DNA of 21,480 nt from JBCBRD01 sp039819885 (GTDB lineage Bacteria; Pseudomonadota; Alphaproteobacteria; Rhizobiales; Hyphomicrobiaceae). The notes beneath the pieces are model-generated. The model was not told the DNA's origin, did no database searches, and saw only the letters and a list, made by a program, of their open reading frames with translations. Position 1 is the first letter of the stretch; each line of letters opens with the position of its first letter. Location of the stretch: the NCBI GenBank assembly GCA_039819885.1, contig JBCBRD010000030.1:1-21480 (forward strand). The letters are read 5' to 3'. The position numbers and the translations under genes are program-made. This document shows, in pieces, positions 1 to 6,967 of the stretch.

Positions 1-1
1 C

Positions 2-73
2 ATTGTCAGAACCGACTACCGGGTTGATCAAGACACACGACCAGAAAGGCCTCTGCCTCATGTATTCCGTTGA
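2..73 (+). CDS. Possible 3' tail of an upstream gene (partial)
   Basis: One plus-strand frame is open from base 2 and ends at a TGA at 71-73, giving a 23-residue tail that reads IVRTDYRVDQDT...HVFR. It would overlap the ATG of the next gene at 60 by 14 bases, in keeping with the tight packing of the following genes. The tail is too short to identify, and the frame could be open by chance. It is listed because the window clearly starts inside an operon. Confidence 0.3.
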   Translation: MVRTDYRVDQDTRPERPLPHVFR

Positions 74-464
74 AGTCCGTGACCGCATCATGATTGCGCA
101 CTCGCTCCCCGATCCCTTTTTTGGGCCAGCTCAGAACATGCACGGTGCGACGTTCGTGGTTGATGTTGCGTTCTTCAGAGATGAATTGACGGACAAAAAT
201 GTCGTGGTGGACATCGGCGCGGCGCTGACGGTCTTGAACGAAACACTCAAACCACTGGCCTACAAAAACCTCGATGAGATTGCCGCCTTTGATGGCGTCC
301 TCACGACGACTGAGTTTTTGGCCAAGTACATCTTTGATGCGATATCTGAGGCCGCTACGTCTGGCAAACTCGGCGATGATGGCAAGGGCTTGTCGAAAGT
401 CCGCGTCACCCTGCACGAGACCGACTTGGCGCGGGCTGCATTCGAAGGACCGATCAGTGGTTGA
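60..464 (+). CDS. 6-pyruvoyl-tetrahydropterin synthase-like protein, degenerate active site
   Basis: A 134-residue protein of the PTPS/QueD (T-fold) superfamily. The start chosen is ATG 60, preceded by AGAAAGG at 43-49; the frame is open upstream to base 3, but that extension does not look like the family. The AHSL segment (His14) and the NMHGATF segment (His28) match the zinc region, D51 matches the conserved Asp after strand 2, and LHET (E120) matches the C-terminal substrate-binding Glu. Canonical PTPS/QueD enzymes have a Cys four residues before the first His of HGH, a second His in HGH, and a D-H pair in an LDHHYLN-like motif. Here these positions read Ala24, Ala30 and LAYKNLD. Standard QueD or PTPS chemistry is therefore unlikely. 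Its stop overlaps the next start, so it is translationally coupled to the glycosyltransferase. The family call is firm; the function is unknown. Confidence 0.85.
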   Translation: MYSVEVRDRIMIAHSLPDPFFGPAQNMHGATFVVDVAFFRDELTDKNVVVDIGAALTVLNETLKPLAYKNLDEIAAFDGVLTTTEFLAKYIFDAISEAATSGKLGDDGKGLSKVRVTLHETDLARAAFEGPISG

Positions 465-1503
465 GGCTTACTTCGCAATACCTGGCGATCTGGCAACGCA
501 GACGGGTGGCTATGCTTACGACCGCCGTTTGATGAAGGAACTGCCAGCGCTTGGTGTTGAAGTGCATCATCTGGGTTTGCCCGATGGTTTTCCAAACCCG
601 TCGGTCCGTGATGTCGACGAAACCGTTAAAGCGCTTCAGACGACACCTGAAGCGGCGACAATCCTGATCGACGGCTTGGCCTTTGGTGCTTTGCCGAAAT
701 CTGCTGTGGCTCAGATCAACCGTCGTCTTGTTGCACTCGTTCATCACCCACTCGCACTGGAGGCGGGGCTCAGTGACGCTGACAAAAACCGGTTGGTGTC
801 TCTGGAGCGGGATGCGCTGTCACTTGCCGACCGCGTGATTGCGACGAGCCCAACAACTGCTGACGTCTTGAGCGGCGATTACGGCGTTGAAGGCACCCTC
901 ATCACCGTTGCCGAGCCAGGCACAGATCCAGCACAGCGTGCCACTGGAACGGCCATGCCGCTTCAGCTTTTGTGTGTTGGTGCTGTTTCGCCGCGCAAAG
1001 GCTATGACATTCTTATCGAAGCCTTGCGACCGATGTCGGAGCAGTCATGGCGAATGACAATTGCAGGGGCACTGGACCGCGATCCTAACACTTCGGCTAA
1101 GCTGGAGCGACTGATCGAAGACAGCGGCTTTTCCGAACAGATCACGCTCGCTGGCGTCGTTGTTCCGGCGACGCTTGATAAACTGTACGAGAGTGCCGAT
1201 CTATTTGTCATGCCATCACTCTACGAAGGGTACGGGATGGTTTTGGCCGAGGCGATGGCGCGTGGTCTACCGATTGTTTGTACGACCGGCGGGGCTGCCG
1301 CCGAGACCGTTCCTGATGCCGCCGCGTTGAAAGTGCCGCCTGGGGATGTTGCGGCCTTGTCGCGGGCTTTGGCCGATGCGATGGCTGATAAGAAATTACG
1401 CGCGCGGTTGGCCGATGCGGCGTGGGATGCAGGCCGAAAGCTGCCGACCTGGCAGGAAACCGCGCGGCGCGTTGCAGCCGCTATTATGGATCTTCGCTCA
1501 TGA
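457..1503 (+). CDS. Glycosyltransferase family 4 (GT-B fold)
   Basis: A 348-residue GT4 retaining glycosyltransferase. The GTG start at 457 is chosen because AAGGA lies at 445-449, seven bases upstream, and the protein then begins directly with the first Rossmann strand (VEAYFAIPG). The longer frame upstream only shadows the preceding gene. The GT-B features run in order: N-terminal domain with GGYAYDRRL (18-25) and HH (96-97); the donor phosphate-binding loop SPRKG (178-182); and the EX7E motif EGYGMVLAE (257-265) followed by ARGLPIV and a TGGAAAE loop. No signal peptide or TM segment is seen, so it is probably cytoplasmic. It overlaps the PTPS-like stop by 8 bases and the methyltransferase start by 4. 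The acceptor cannot be read from sequence; context suggests a small pterin- or pyrimidine-like molecule or a lipid-linked glycan. Confidence 0.9.
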   Translation: MVEAYFAIPGDLATQTGGYAYDRRLMKELPALGVEVHHLGLPDGFPNPSVRDVDETVKALQTTPEAATILIDGLAFGALPKSAVAQINRRLVALVHHPLALEAGLSDADKNRLVSLERDALSLADRVIATSPTTADVLSGDYGVEGTLITVAEPGTDPAQRATGTAMPLQLLCVGAVSPRKGYDILIEALRPMSEQSWRMTIAGALDRDPNTSAKLERLIEDSGFSEQITLAGVVVPATLDKLYESADLFVMPSLYEGYGMVLAEAMARGLPIVCTTGGAAAETVPDAAALKVPPGDVAALSRALADAMADKKLRARLADAAWDAGRKLPTWQETARRVAAAIMDLRS

Positions 1504-2336
1504 CAGGTTTTAGCACGTCCTGGCTCGCGCTGCGTGAACCAGCCGATCTGCGCGCGCGCTCCTCGGATATTGCCGATGCTGTACAGGCGCGGTTCTTTTC
1601 GCGTGAGCATATCAAGGTCGTGGATCTTGGTTGCGGCACCGGCTCAAACTTGCGCGGGACGGCTGCTCTTCTCCCCAACTTCCAATCGTGGACACTCGTC
1701 GACTATGATGCAGGCCTACTGACTGCGGCACGCGCGGAGTTGAGCGATTGGGCTGAAAAATCCGTTGATGACGGCGGCGTGCTGAAACTCGAGAAGGGAC
1801 GTCAGCGTCTTGAGGTCACGTTCGAAAAACGCGACCTGTCCAAGGGCGTCGGTCCGGTTTTGGAAAGCAAACCCGATCTGGTCACGGCTGCGGCCTTCTT
1901 TGACCTTGTATCATCTGATTTCATTCGTTCGTTTGTCGGAAGCGTTGTGGAGGCTCGTGCCGCATTTCTCACGGTCCTCACGTACAACGGGATCTCGCAA
2001 TGGGCACCGCGTCACCCACTGGACCAATCGATCATTTCGGCGTTCCATCATCACCAAGCGACCGACAAAGGGTTTGGACCTGCAAGCGGACCGACGGCGC
2101 CTGCGCACCTCGCCGATCAATTCAAGATCAATGGATACATTGTTTCTGAAGGAGACAGTCCATGGCGGTTGAACGATAGCCACGCGCAGTTGATTGCCGA
2201 CTTGCGAGCTGGACATGTGGCAGCTGCGAGAGATACCAAGCTGGTTGACGCGGATACGGCTACCAAATGGGGTGCGCTGGATCGAACGGGCGTTGTCATC
2301 GGCCACACGGATACGTTTGCGGTTCCCGGAGGATAA
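1500..2336 (+). CDS. Class I SAM-dependent methyltransferase
   Basis: A 278-residue protein whose ATG at 1500 overlaps the glycosyltransferase stop in an ATGA arrangement. This start puts the SAM-binding motif I, VVDLGCGTGSN, at residues 40-50, the normal distance from the N-terminus. The acidic end of strand 2 follows as TLVDYD. A motif with DLV..AAAFFDLVSS lies where motif IV is expected. No membrane segment is seen. The substrate is unknown; tight coupling to the PTPS-like and GT4 genes suggests it modifies the same product. It ends about 60 bases before the convergent ABC transporter gene, with no obvious hairpin between them. Confidence 0.88.
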   Translation: MTGFSTSWLALREPADLRARSSDIADAVQARFFSREHIKVVDLGCGTGSNLRGTAALLPNFQSWTLVDYDAGLLTAARAELSDWAEKSVDDGGVLKLEKGRQRLEVTFEKRDLSKGVGPVLESKPDLVTAAAFFDLVSSDFIRSFVGSVVEARAAFLTVLTYNGISQWAPRHPLDQSIISAFHHHQATDKGFGPASGPTAPAHLADQFKINGYIVSEGDSPWRLNDSHAQLIADLRAGHVAAARDTKLVDADTATKWGALDRTGVVIGHTDTFAVPGG

Positions 2337-2399
2337 GAGGCGCTTTCTATGCGGCTCAGGGCCTGACAATGACTATCTGCGGTGCGGCGCCGATGTCCC

Positions 2400-4271
2400 T
2401 CACGCTTGTGGCATGTCGCTCAGATTGAGAACCGGGTCTTGTGCCGCGGCTTCGACATCTCCAGTTGTTTTCGGAACGGTGAAGCCACCTTCCTGCACCA
2501 ATCTTGAAAACAGGCCACCTGCTTTCGCCAGACCTTCGAACGTACCGCGCTCGACGATCTGCCCGTGATCGAGCACGAGGATTTCATCTGCATCAGACAC
2601 GGTGGACAAGCGATGCGCGATAATGAATGTCGTGCGACCCTGCCTCAACTGATCGATAGCGCGCTTGATGTTGGCTTCGGTTTCGGCATCAAGCGCGCTG
2701 GTGGCTTCATCCAAAATCAAAATCGGTGCGTCTTTCAGGATTGCGCGCGCGATGGCGATGCGCTGTCGTTCACCACCGGATAGCGATGCGCCGCGTTCAC
2801 CTATCTCGAAGTTGTAGGCACCTGGCTTTGCCGAAATGAAATCGTGTGCTTCGGCCAACTTGGCAGCCTGCTCAATCTCCGCCTGCGTGGCGCTCGGTTT
2901 TCCAATGGCGATGTTTTCGGCGATCGAGCGATTGAAGAGACCAGCGTCTTGAAACACGACGGCGACTTGTTCTCGCAGCGATTTCAACGTGACGTCCGCA
3001 ATGTCCTGTGTGTCGATCTGAATGCTTCCATTGTCGGGTGCGCGCAATCTCTGCAAGAGGGCAAGCGTTGTCGATTTTCCCGATCCTGTCGGACCGACCA
3101 GTGCGATTGTTTCGCCTGGCTTGGCTTCAAAAGCCAGTTTGGTGACGCCCTGGACGCTACCTGGAAACTGGAAGGTCACATTGTCATAAACCACCTGACC
3201 TTTGATCGTCGGCAACGTTCTCGCATTCGACTTCTCAGCCACTTCAGTGGGGGCATCCAAGATTTCGAAATAGTTTGCGATGGCTGGTGCGCCTTGCTGC
3301 ATCCGGACCAGGAAGGCGGATAGCTGATCGAGCCGTGTGATTAGGAGATTTGCAAAACCGACGAAGCTGACGATAGCACCCACCGACAATTCGCCGCTGG
3401 CTGAGAGAACGGCTCCCACCGCAAAGATCGCGATCATGGCGATGGTGGCGGCGGCGCGCTGGAGTACGGTGAGGACGCCCCACCAGGTGAGGACTGGATA
3501 CTGGGCTGCCAACAGCCGTTCGACCATACCGCGCATCGCATCCACTTCAGCGGCCATGCGCGTGTAACTTTGCACGATTGTCACGTTGCCGATGACATCG
3601 CCAACCCGTCCAGAGACGCCGTATCGAAACTCTTCGACCTTTGCCTGGCCACCGGATGTCTTGCCAATGACGTAGATGTTGAGCGCGGTATAGGCGACGG
3701 CCAGAACACCGAGAATGATGGCCATCCGCCAATCGATCCAGATGGAGAGCGGGATCAGGAACAGGATCGACAAAACCGCAGTGAGCTGTTCGCGTAGAGC
3801 ACTCAACCAGAGCCAAAAGAGCTCATCGGTCCCGCGTAGGACCGCACCGACGACGGCACCTGATCCTCGCCCCGCGTGATAGCTCAACGGCAATGCGACC
3901 GCCCGTTCGAAGGCTGTTGAAAGGGCGATCATGCGGCGGCGATGGGCAAACCTGTCGGCTGTGACCGCAACCGTTACGCCTGCAAGGATACCCGCCAGCC
4001 CAAGCAATGCCCAAGCGATCACCAGCCAGGTGGCATCTTGGGATTTGGCAAGTGCATCCACGACCCAACCAAACAAAACCGGTTCAGCCAATTGCACCGC
4101 TGCAATGGCGATCCCGGCGAGCGCCAGAATAATGGCGAGCGTCTTTTCTTCTGCCAGCAATGACAAGGCACGTTTGTAGACGCTGACAAGATCATGAACG
4201 GAATTGGTTGTTGGCGTGGAGATTGGAGGCGTCCTTCGACATCTTCGAGTTATGAGTGTGGGACACCCCAA
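2400..4271 (-). CDS. ndvA: NdvA/ChvA-type ABC exporter (permease-ATPase fusion)
   Basis: A half-transporter of about 600 residues. The N-terminal six-helix exporter domain (about 45-320) has the family-typical YPVLTWWGVL and FVGFANLLITRLDQL segments. The ATPase domain has Walker A GPTGSGKS (393-400), Q-loop Q441, signature LSGGE (497-501), Walker B ILILDE (517-522) and H-loop H553. Overall it reads like the cyclic beta-1,2-glucan exporter NdvA/ChvA of rhizobia, which moves periplasmic glucans across the inner membrane; the substrate here is inferred from the family only. The start is uncertain: 4271 is a TTG with no Shine-Dalgarno, and no ATG or GTG lies in frame before the conserved VYKRALSLL. 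An ATG at 4242 in another frame runs only 16 codons, so a frameshift near 4200 is possible. It lies convergent to the methyltransferase gene and divergent from the reductase gene. Confidence 0.88.
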   Translation of the reverse strand: MGCPTLITRRCRRTPPISTPTTNSVHDLVSVYKRALSLLAEEKTLAIILALAGIAIAAVQLAEPVLFGWVVDALAKSQDATWLVIAWALLGLAGILAGVTVAVTADRFAHRRRMIALSTAFERAVALPLSYHAGRGSGAVVGAVLRGTDELFWLWLSALREQLTAVLSILFLIPLSIWIDWRMAIILGVLAVAYTALNIYVIGKTSGGQAKVEEFRYGVSGRVGDVIGNVTIVQSYTRMAAEVDAMRGMVERLLAAQYPVLTWWGVLTVLQRAAATIAMIAIFAVGAVLSASGELSVGAIVSFVGFANLLITRLDQLSAFLVRMQQGAPAIANYFEILDAPTEVAEKSNARTLPTIKGQVVYDNVTFQFPGSVQGVTKLAFEAKPGETIALVGPTGSGKSTTLALLQRLRAPDNGSIQIDTQDIADVTLKSLREQVAVVFQDAGLFNRSIAENIAIGKPSATQAEIEQAAKLAEAHDFISAKPGAYNFEIGERGASLSGGERQRIAIARAILKDAPILILDEATSALDAETEANIKRAIDQLRQGRTTFIIAHRLSTVSDADEILVLDHGQIVERGTFEGLAKAGGLFSRLVQEGGFTVPKTTGDVEAAAQDPVLNLSDMPQA

Positions 4272-4447
4272 GGCACGAAAAAAGCGGCTGAAGCAAGGGG
4301 TGCCTGTGACTGTGCTTTATGCGGAATACTGCAATGTTGGCTGTAGTGGTGCGGTTTCGTAATAGACGAAGCGCATGTTAGACGGAGTTCATGGGAGCGG
4401 TTTTTCATGCGGATCGCGAGTGTGGGACTGTTTAGCATTTGGCCGAT
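4272..4447. promoter_or_regulatory. Divergent intergenic region between exporter and reductase
   Basis: Both flanking genes are transcribed away from this 176-base gap, so it should hold two promoters. An 11-base direct repeat, GAGTGTGGGAC, occurs at 4254-4264 and 4418-4428. The first copy falls inside the poorly supported N-terminal extension of the exporter gene, which suggests the real exporter start lies further in. No clear -35/-10 pair was identified. Confidence 0.3.
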
Positions 4448-5194
4448 ATGACATTTCCGAGTGACACACCAGCTCCAGATGCCATTGCGCGCATCTTGGA
4501 CGCGCCAACTGATCGACCATTTGTTGTCGGGCAATTGGGGCAATCGCTTGATGGGCGGATCGCGACGCCAACCGGCGAAAGCCGCTGGATCAATGGACGT
4601 ACGGCGTTGATCCACCTGCATGCGATTCGGGCTGCTGTTGATGCCGTTGTCGTCGGCGTCGGAACTGTTGTCGCAGATGATCCGCAACTGAATGTTCGGC
4701 TTGTGCCGCTACCGGCCGGCGGCGGACACCCCGCACGGATTGTGTTGGACCCGCGGGGACGTGCACCCCACGATGCCCGCTGCTTTGATCCGACCACCGG
4801 AGGCTCGTGTCTTCAGATTGTCGGTGCGGAAGAATTGGATGGCTTTCCGACTGAGGCCGGTCCACCTAGCGAAAGAGAGCGTGTTGTTATTTCTAGCAAA
4901 ACGGGCCGCTTTGCGCCAGACGCGGTTGTCGCGGTACTGTTTGAGCGCGGATACCGGAAGCTGCTGATTGAGGGTGGGGCTGCGACGGTTTCAGCGTTTA
5001 TCGATGCTGGTGCGATTGACCGCCTGCATGTGCTCGTTGCACCGCTATTGATTGGTTCGGGAACACCTGGTTTGTGCCTGCCACCGATCGACAAAATTTC
5101 TGAAGCGCAACGACCTCAGTGTCATCCGTATGTGTTTGATGACGGTGACGTTCTGTTTGATTGTGATTTGCGCACGAAGGCTACCAAGGCATAG
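4448..5194 (+). CDS. RibD C-terminal domain / DHFR-like pyrimidine reductase
   Basis: A 248-residue stand-alone reductase of the RibD_C family, which in riboflavin synthesis reduces the ribosylamino sugar of a GTP-derived pyrimidine with NADPH. Family landmarks are visible: QSLDGRIATPTGESRWI near the N-terminus, VGVGTVVADDPQL, the LLIEGGAATVSAFI nucleotide-binding loop, and VLVAPLLIGSGTPGL. There is no deaminase (RibD N-terminal) domain with its HAE and CxxC zinc motif. The enzyme therefore resembles fungal or archaeal-type reductases that act without prior deamination. ATG 4448 is preferred to the TTG three codons upstream; neither has a good Shine-Dalgarno. The gene lies close to the GTP cyclohydrolase II gene that would supply such a substrate. 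Family call firm, substrate inferred. Confidence 0.87.
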   Translation: MTFPSDTPAPDAIARILDAPTDRPFVVGQLGQSLDGRIATPTGESRWINGRTALIHLHAIRAAVDAVVVGVGTVVADDPQLNVRLVPLPAGGGHPARIVLDPRGRAPHDARCFDPTTGGSCLQIVGAEELDGFPTEAGPPSERERVVISSKTGRFAPDAVVAVLFERGYRKLLIEGGAATVSAFIDAGAIDRLHVLVAPLLIGSGTPGLCLPPIDKISEAQRPQCHPYVFDDGDVLFDCDLRTKATKA

Positions 5195-5253
5195 TGCGAG
5201 ACGTCTGGGACGCGGGGTGCCGACGCAGGCACAGCAAATTGAGAGGCATGGTG

Positions 5254-5886
5254 ATGGCCAAAGTTGAACAACTGGAAACGGATGCCCAGGGACGGCGCGT
5301 CGAAGTCTATTCAGGCACGGCGCGGTTCTTCCATTGGCTGACGGTCTTACTCATTGCAGTCCAAGTCCCCATCGGGCTGTACATGGTTTACCGGGGCAAC
5401 GACATGGTTTGGACGGATGCTCAGGGCGTCGAGAAAACCGGGCTTTGGGATGCGGTGACGAACAATCTCTACAGCTCGCACAAGCTGTTGGGCACGATCA
5501 TTCTCGTCGTGATTGTTTTGCGCTTGTTGTACCGCTTCGGGGCTGGTGCACCATCAGATGAGCCAACGCTCAATGCTGGACAGCGCATTGTTTCCGCTTT
5601 GAACCATTGGGGCCTTTATGCGCTTTTAATAGCCGTTCCCGTCGTGGGCTACATCGGCACGTCGGCGTTCCCGGCGCTCAACATTTTTGGCATGTTTTCG
5701 CTGCCCGCCGTTGTAGGCAAAGACCCAGCGCTCTCAAAGCAAATGTTTGAACTGCACATGTATGGCGGGTTTGCGCTGTTGGCGCTGATTGCTCTGCATA
5801 TCATGGCGGCGCTTTATCATTATCTGATCCGGCGTGACTATGTGCTGGCCCGGATGATGCCGAAGCTTTTAAAAAAGCGCGCCTGA
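5254..5886 (+). CDS. Cytochrome b561 family membrane protein
   Basis: A 210-residue inner-membrane di-heme b-type cytochrome. The ATG at 5254 is chosen over an upstream GTG at 5194 because GAGAGG at 5241-5246 is seven bases away and the 20-residue extension has no family match. Four TM segments are seen, with candidate heme-ligand histidines in FFHWLT, SSHKLLG, ELHMYGG and LHIMAALYHY. Members pass electrons between the quinone pool and periplasmic partners, or scavenge superoxide. It sits 59 bases after the reductase gene and is probably co-transcribed with it. A symmetrical terminator follows. Confidence 0.9.
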   Translation: MAKVEQLETDAQGRRVEVYSGTARFFHWLTVLLIAVQVPIGLYMVYRGNDMVWTDAQGVEKTGLWDAVTNNLYSSHKLLGTIILVVIVLRLLYRFGAGAPSDEPTLNAGQRIVSALNHWGLYALLIAVPVVGYIGTSAFPALNIFGMFSLPAVVGKDPALSKQMFELHMYGGFALLALIALHIMAALYHYLIRRDYVLARMMPKLLKKRA

Positions 5887-5911
5887 ATCACACTTAAGTT
5901 TGGACGATAAA

Positions 5912-5945
5912 AAAACGGCGATGCTTGTTTCAGCATCGCCGTTTT
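5912..5945. terminator. Bidirectional intrinsic terminator
   Basis: A perfect 14-bp inverted repeat: AAAACGGCGATGCT at 5912-5925, a six-base loop, and its complement at 5932-5945. The A-tract and T-tract edges make it usable in both directions. It lies between the convergent cytochrome b561 and GTP cyclohydrolase II genes. Confidence 0.92.
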
Positions 5946-5976
5946 CCGTTGAATTTAGTATTCTTGAAACTCAGAT

Positions 5977-6612
5977 CTAAAGCTTATGCGCCATGCGCTT
6001 CCGCTTGGTTTCGAGATAACGCTCGTTGTGCTTATGCGGCGGCGTATGCACATTCACTTGCTCAACGACCTGCACGCCTTCTGCACGAAGGGCCTCGACC
6101 TTGGCTGGATTGTTCGACAGCAGTTTGATGTGACCAAAGCCGAGGTCAAACAGAATGGCTGCGGCTAGGTCGTAGTCACGTGCATCAATCGGTGCTCCGA
6201 TCTCAACGTTTGCATCGACCGTGTCATAGCCTTGGTCTTGAAGTGCGTATGCCTTCATCTTATTCACGAGACCAATGCCGCGGCCTTCATGATAAGGGAG
6301 GTAAATTAGAACGCCGTTCGGCGTGTCCACAATCTGCTTCAGCGCTGCCTGCAATTGCGCATAGCAGTCGCACCGAAGCGAATGAAAGATGTCACCTGTC
6401 ACGCACCCACTATGGACACGCACCAAGGGTGTTGCAGACGCATCCGCGCTCTCGCCACGGTTGATGAGAACCATGGCTTCTTTATTCGGCGCATCACCTT
6501 GATACGCACGCGCTTCTAATGCCAATTCCCGCCCTTCGAATTCCATGGGCAGTATCGTCTGTGCCGACCAATCGACATCCACCGGGGTGGATCTGACAGC
6601 ACTTATTTTCAT
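5977..6612 (-). CDS. ribA: GTP cyclohydrolase II, stand-alone
   Basis: A 211-residue RibA that opens the GTP imidazole ring, releasing formate and pyrophosphate, to give the diamino-ribosylamino-pyrimidinone phosphate precursor of riboflavin. ATG 6612 is chosen because GGAG sits six bases upstream; the frame extends 13 codons further without support. Zinc cysteines are C70, C81 and C83 in VHSGC...SLRCDC. EGR (109-111) matches the GTP-binding EGR, Y129 lies in QGYD, and D143-x-R145 matches the catalytic Asp/Arg pair. No RibB (DHBP synthase) domain is fused. The segment just before EGR reads YLPYH instead of the usual RQ-containing stretch, a variant worth noting. It may serve riboflavin synthesis or feed the neighbouring PTPS-like/GT/MT/reductase genes. 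Confidence 0.93.
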   Translation of the reverse strand: MKISAVRSTPVDVDWSAQTILPMEFEGRELALEARAYQGDAPNKEAMVLINRGESADASATPLVRVHSGCVTGDIFHSLRCDCYAQLQAALKQIVDTPNGVLIYLPYHEGRGIGLVNKMKAYALQDQGYDTVDANVEIGAPIDARDYDLAAAILFDLGFGHIKLLSNNPAKVEALRAEGVQVVEQVNVHTPPHKHNERYLETKRKRMAHKL

Positions 6613-6967
6613 GCAAATCTCCAAAGGGACATGAGGGCTGGCTCGCGGCAACGCATCAGTTTAATCCAGTCGTTCAGCACGGGCCATTCGATGTAACGCC
6701 CTAGTTAACGCCACAAGCACCTCTAACGGTTCAATACGCGTCGAATTGGGTCAGGAACATGACCAGGAAACAATCGCAACGACAGACCGACAACACCGTA
6801 TATCGCCTGAACGCTATGTGAATAGGGCACTTTGGCTTCACGAATTCGTTGGTTCTCTGAAATGCCGCTGCGGCGTAAGGGCACGAACTGGGGTTATTTC
6901 CGCGTGCAGATAAGTGCAGTGGCATTTCAACTCAAATTTGTAGCTCGCCGATGATGGGAGAAATGAC
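6613..6967. other. 355-base intergenic region, divergent, with long inverted repeat
   Basis: No credible gene was found between ribA (minus) and the GT-C gene (plus). It must hold promoters for both. Its clearest element is a 14-bp inverted repeat near the 3' end, listed separately. I saw no recognisable FMN riboswitch conserved segments. Confidence 0.5.
6858..6929 (+). promoter_or_regulatory. Inverted repeat in leader of GT-C gene
   Basis: TGAAATGCCGCTGC at 6858-6871 is complementary to GCAGTGGCATTTCA at 6916-6929. There are 13 Watson-Crick pairs, and the fourteenth is a G-U wobble in the plus-strand RNA. The arms flank a 44-base spacer and end 38 bases before the GTG at 6968. It could be a leader RNA stem or a paired operator. 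Confidence 0.45.

Noticed and set aside
274..456. Longer N-terminal extension of the GT4 glycosyltransferase
   Set aside because: Fully overlaps the PTPS-like gene in another frame; GTG 457 has the ribosome-binding site and the proper domain start.
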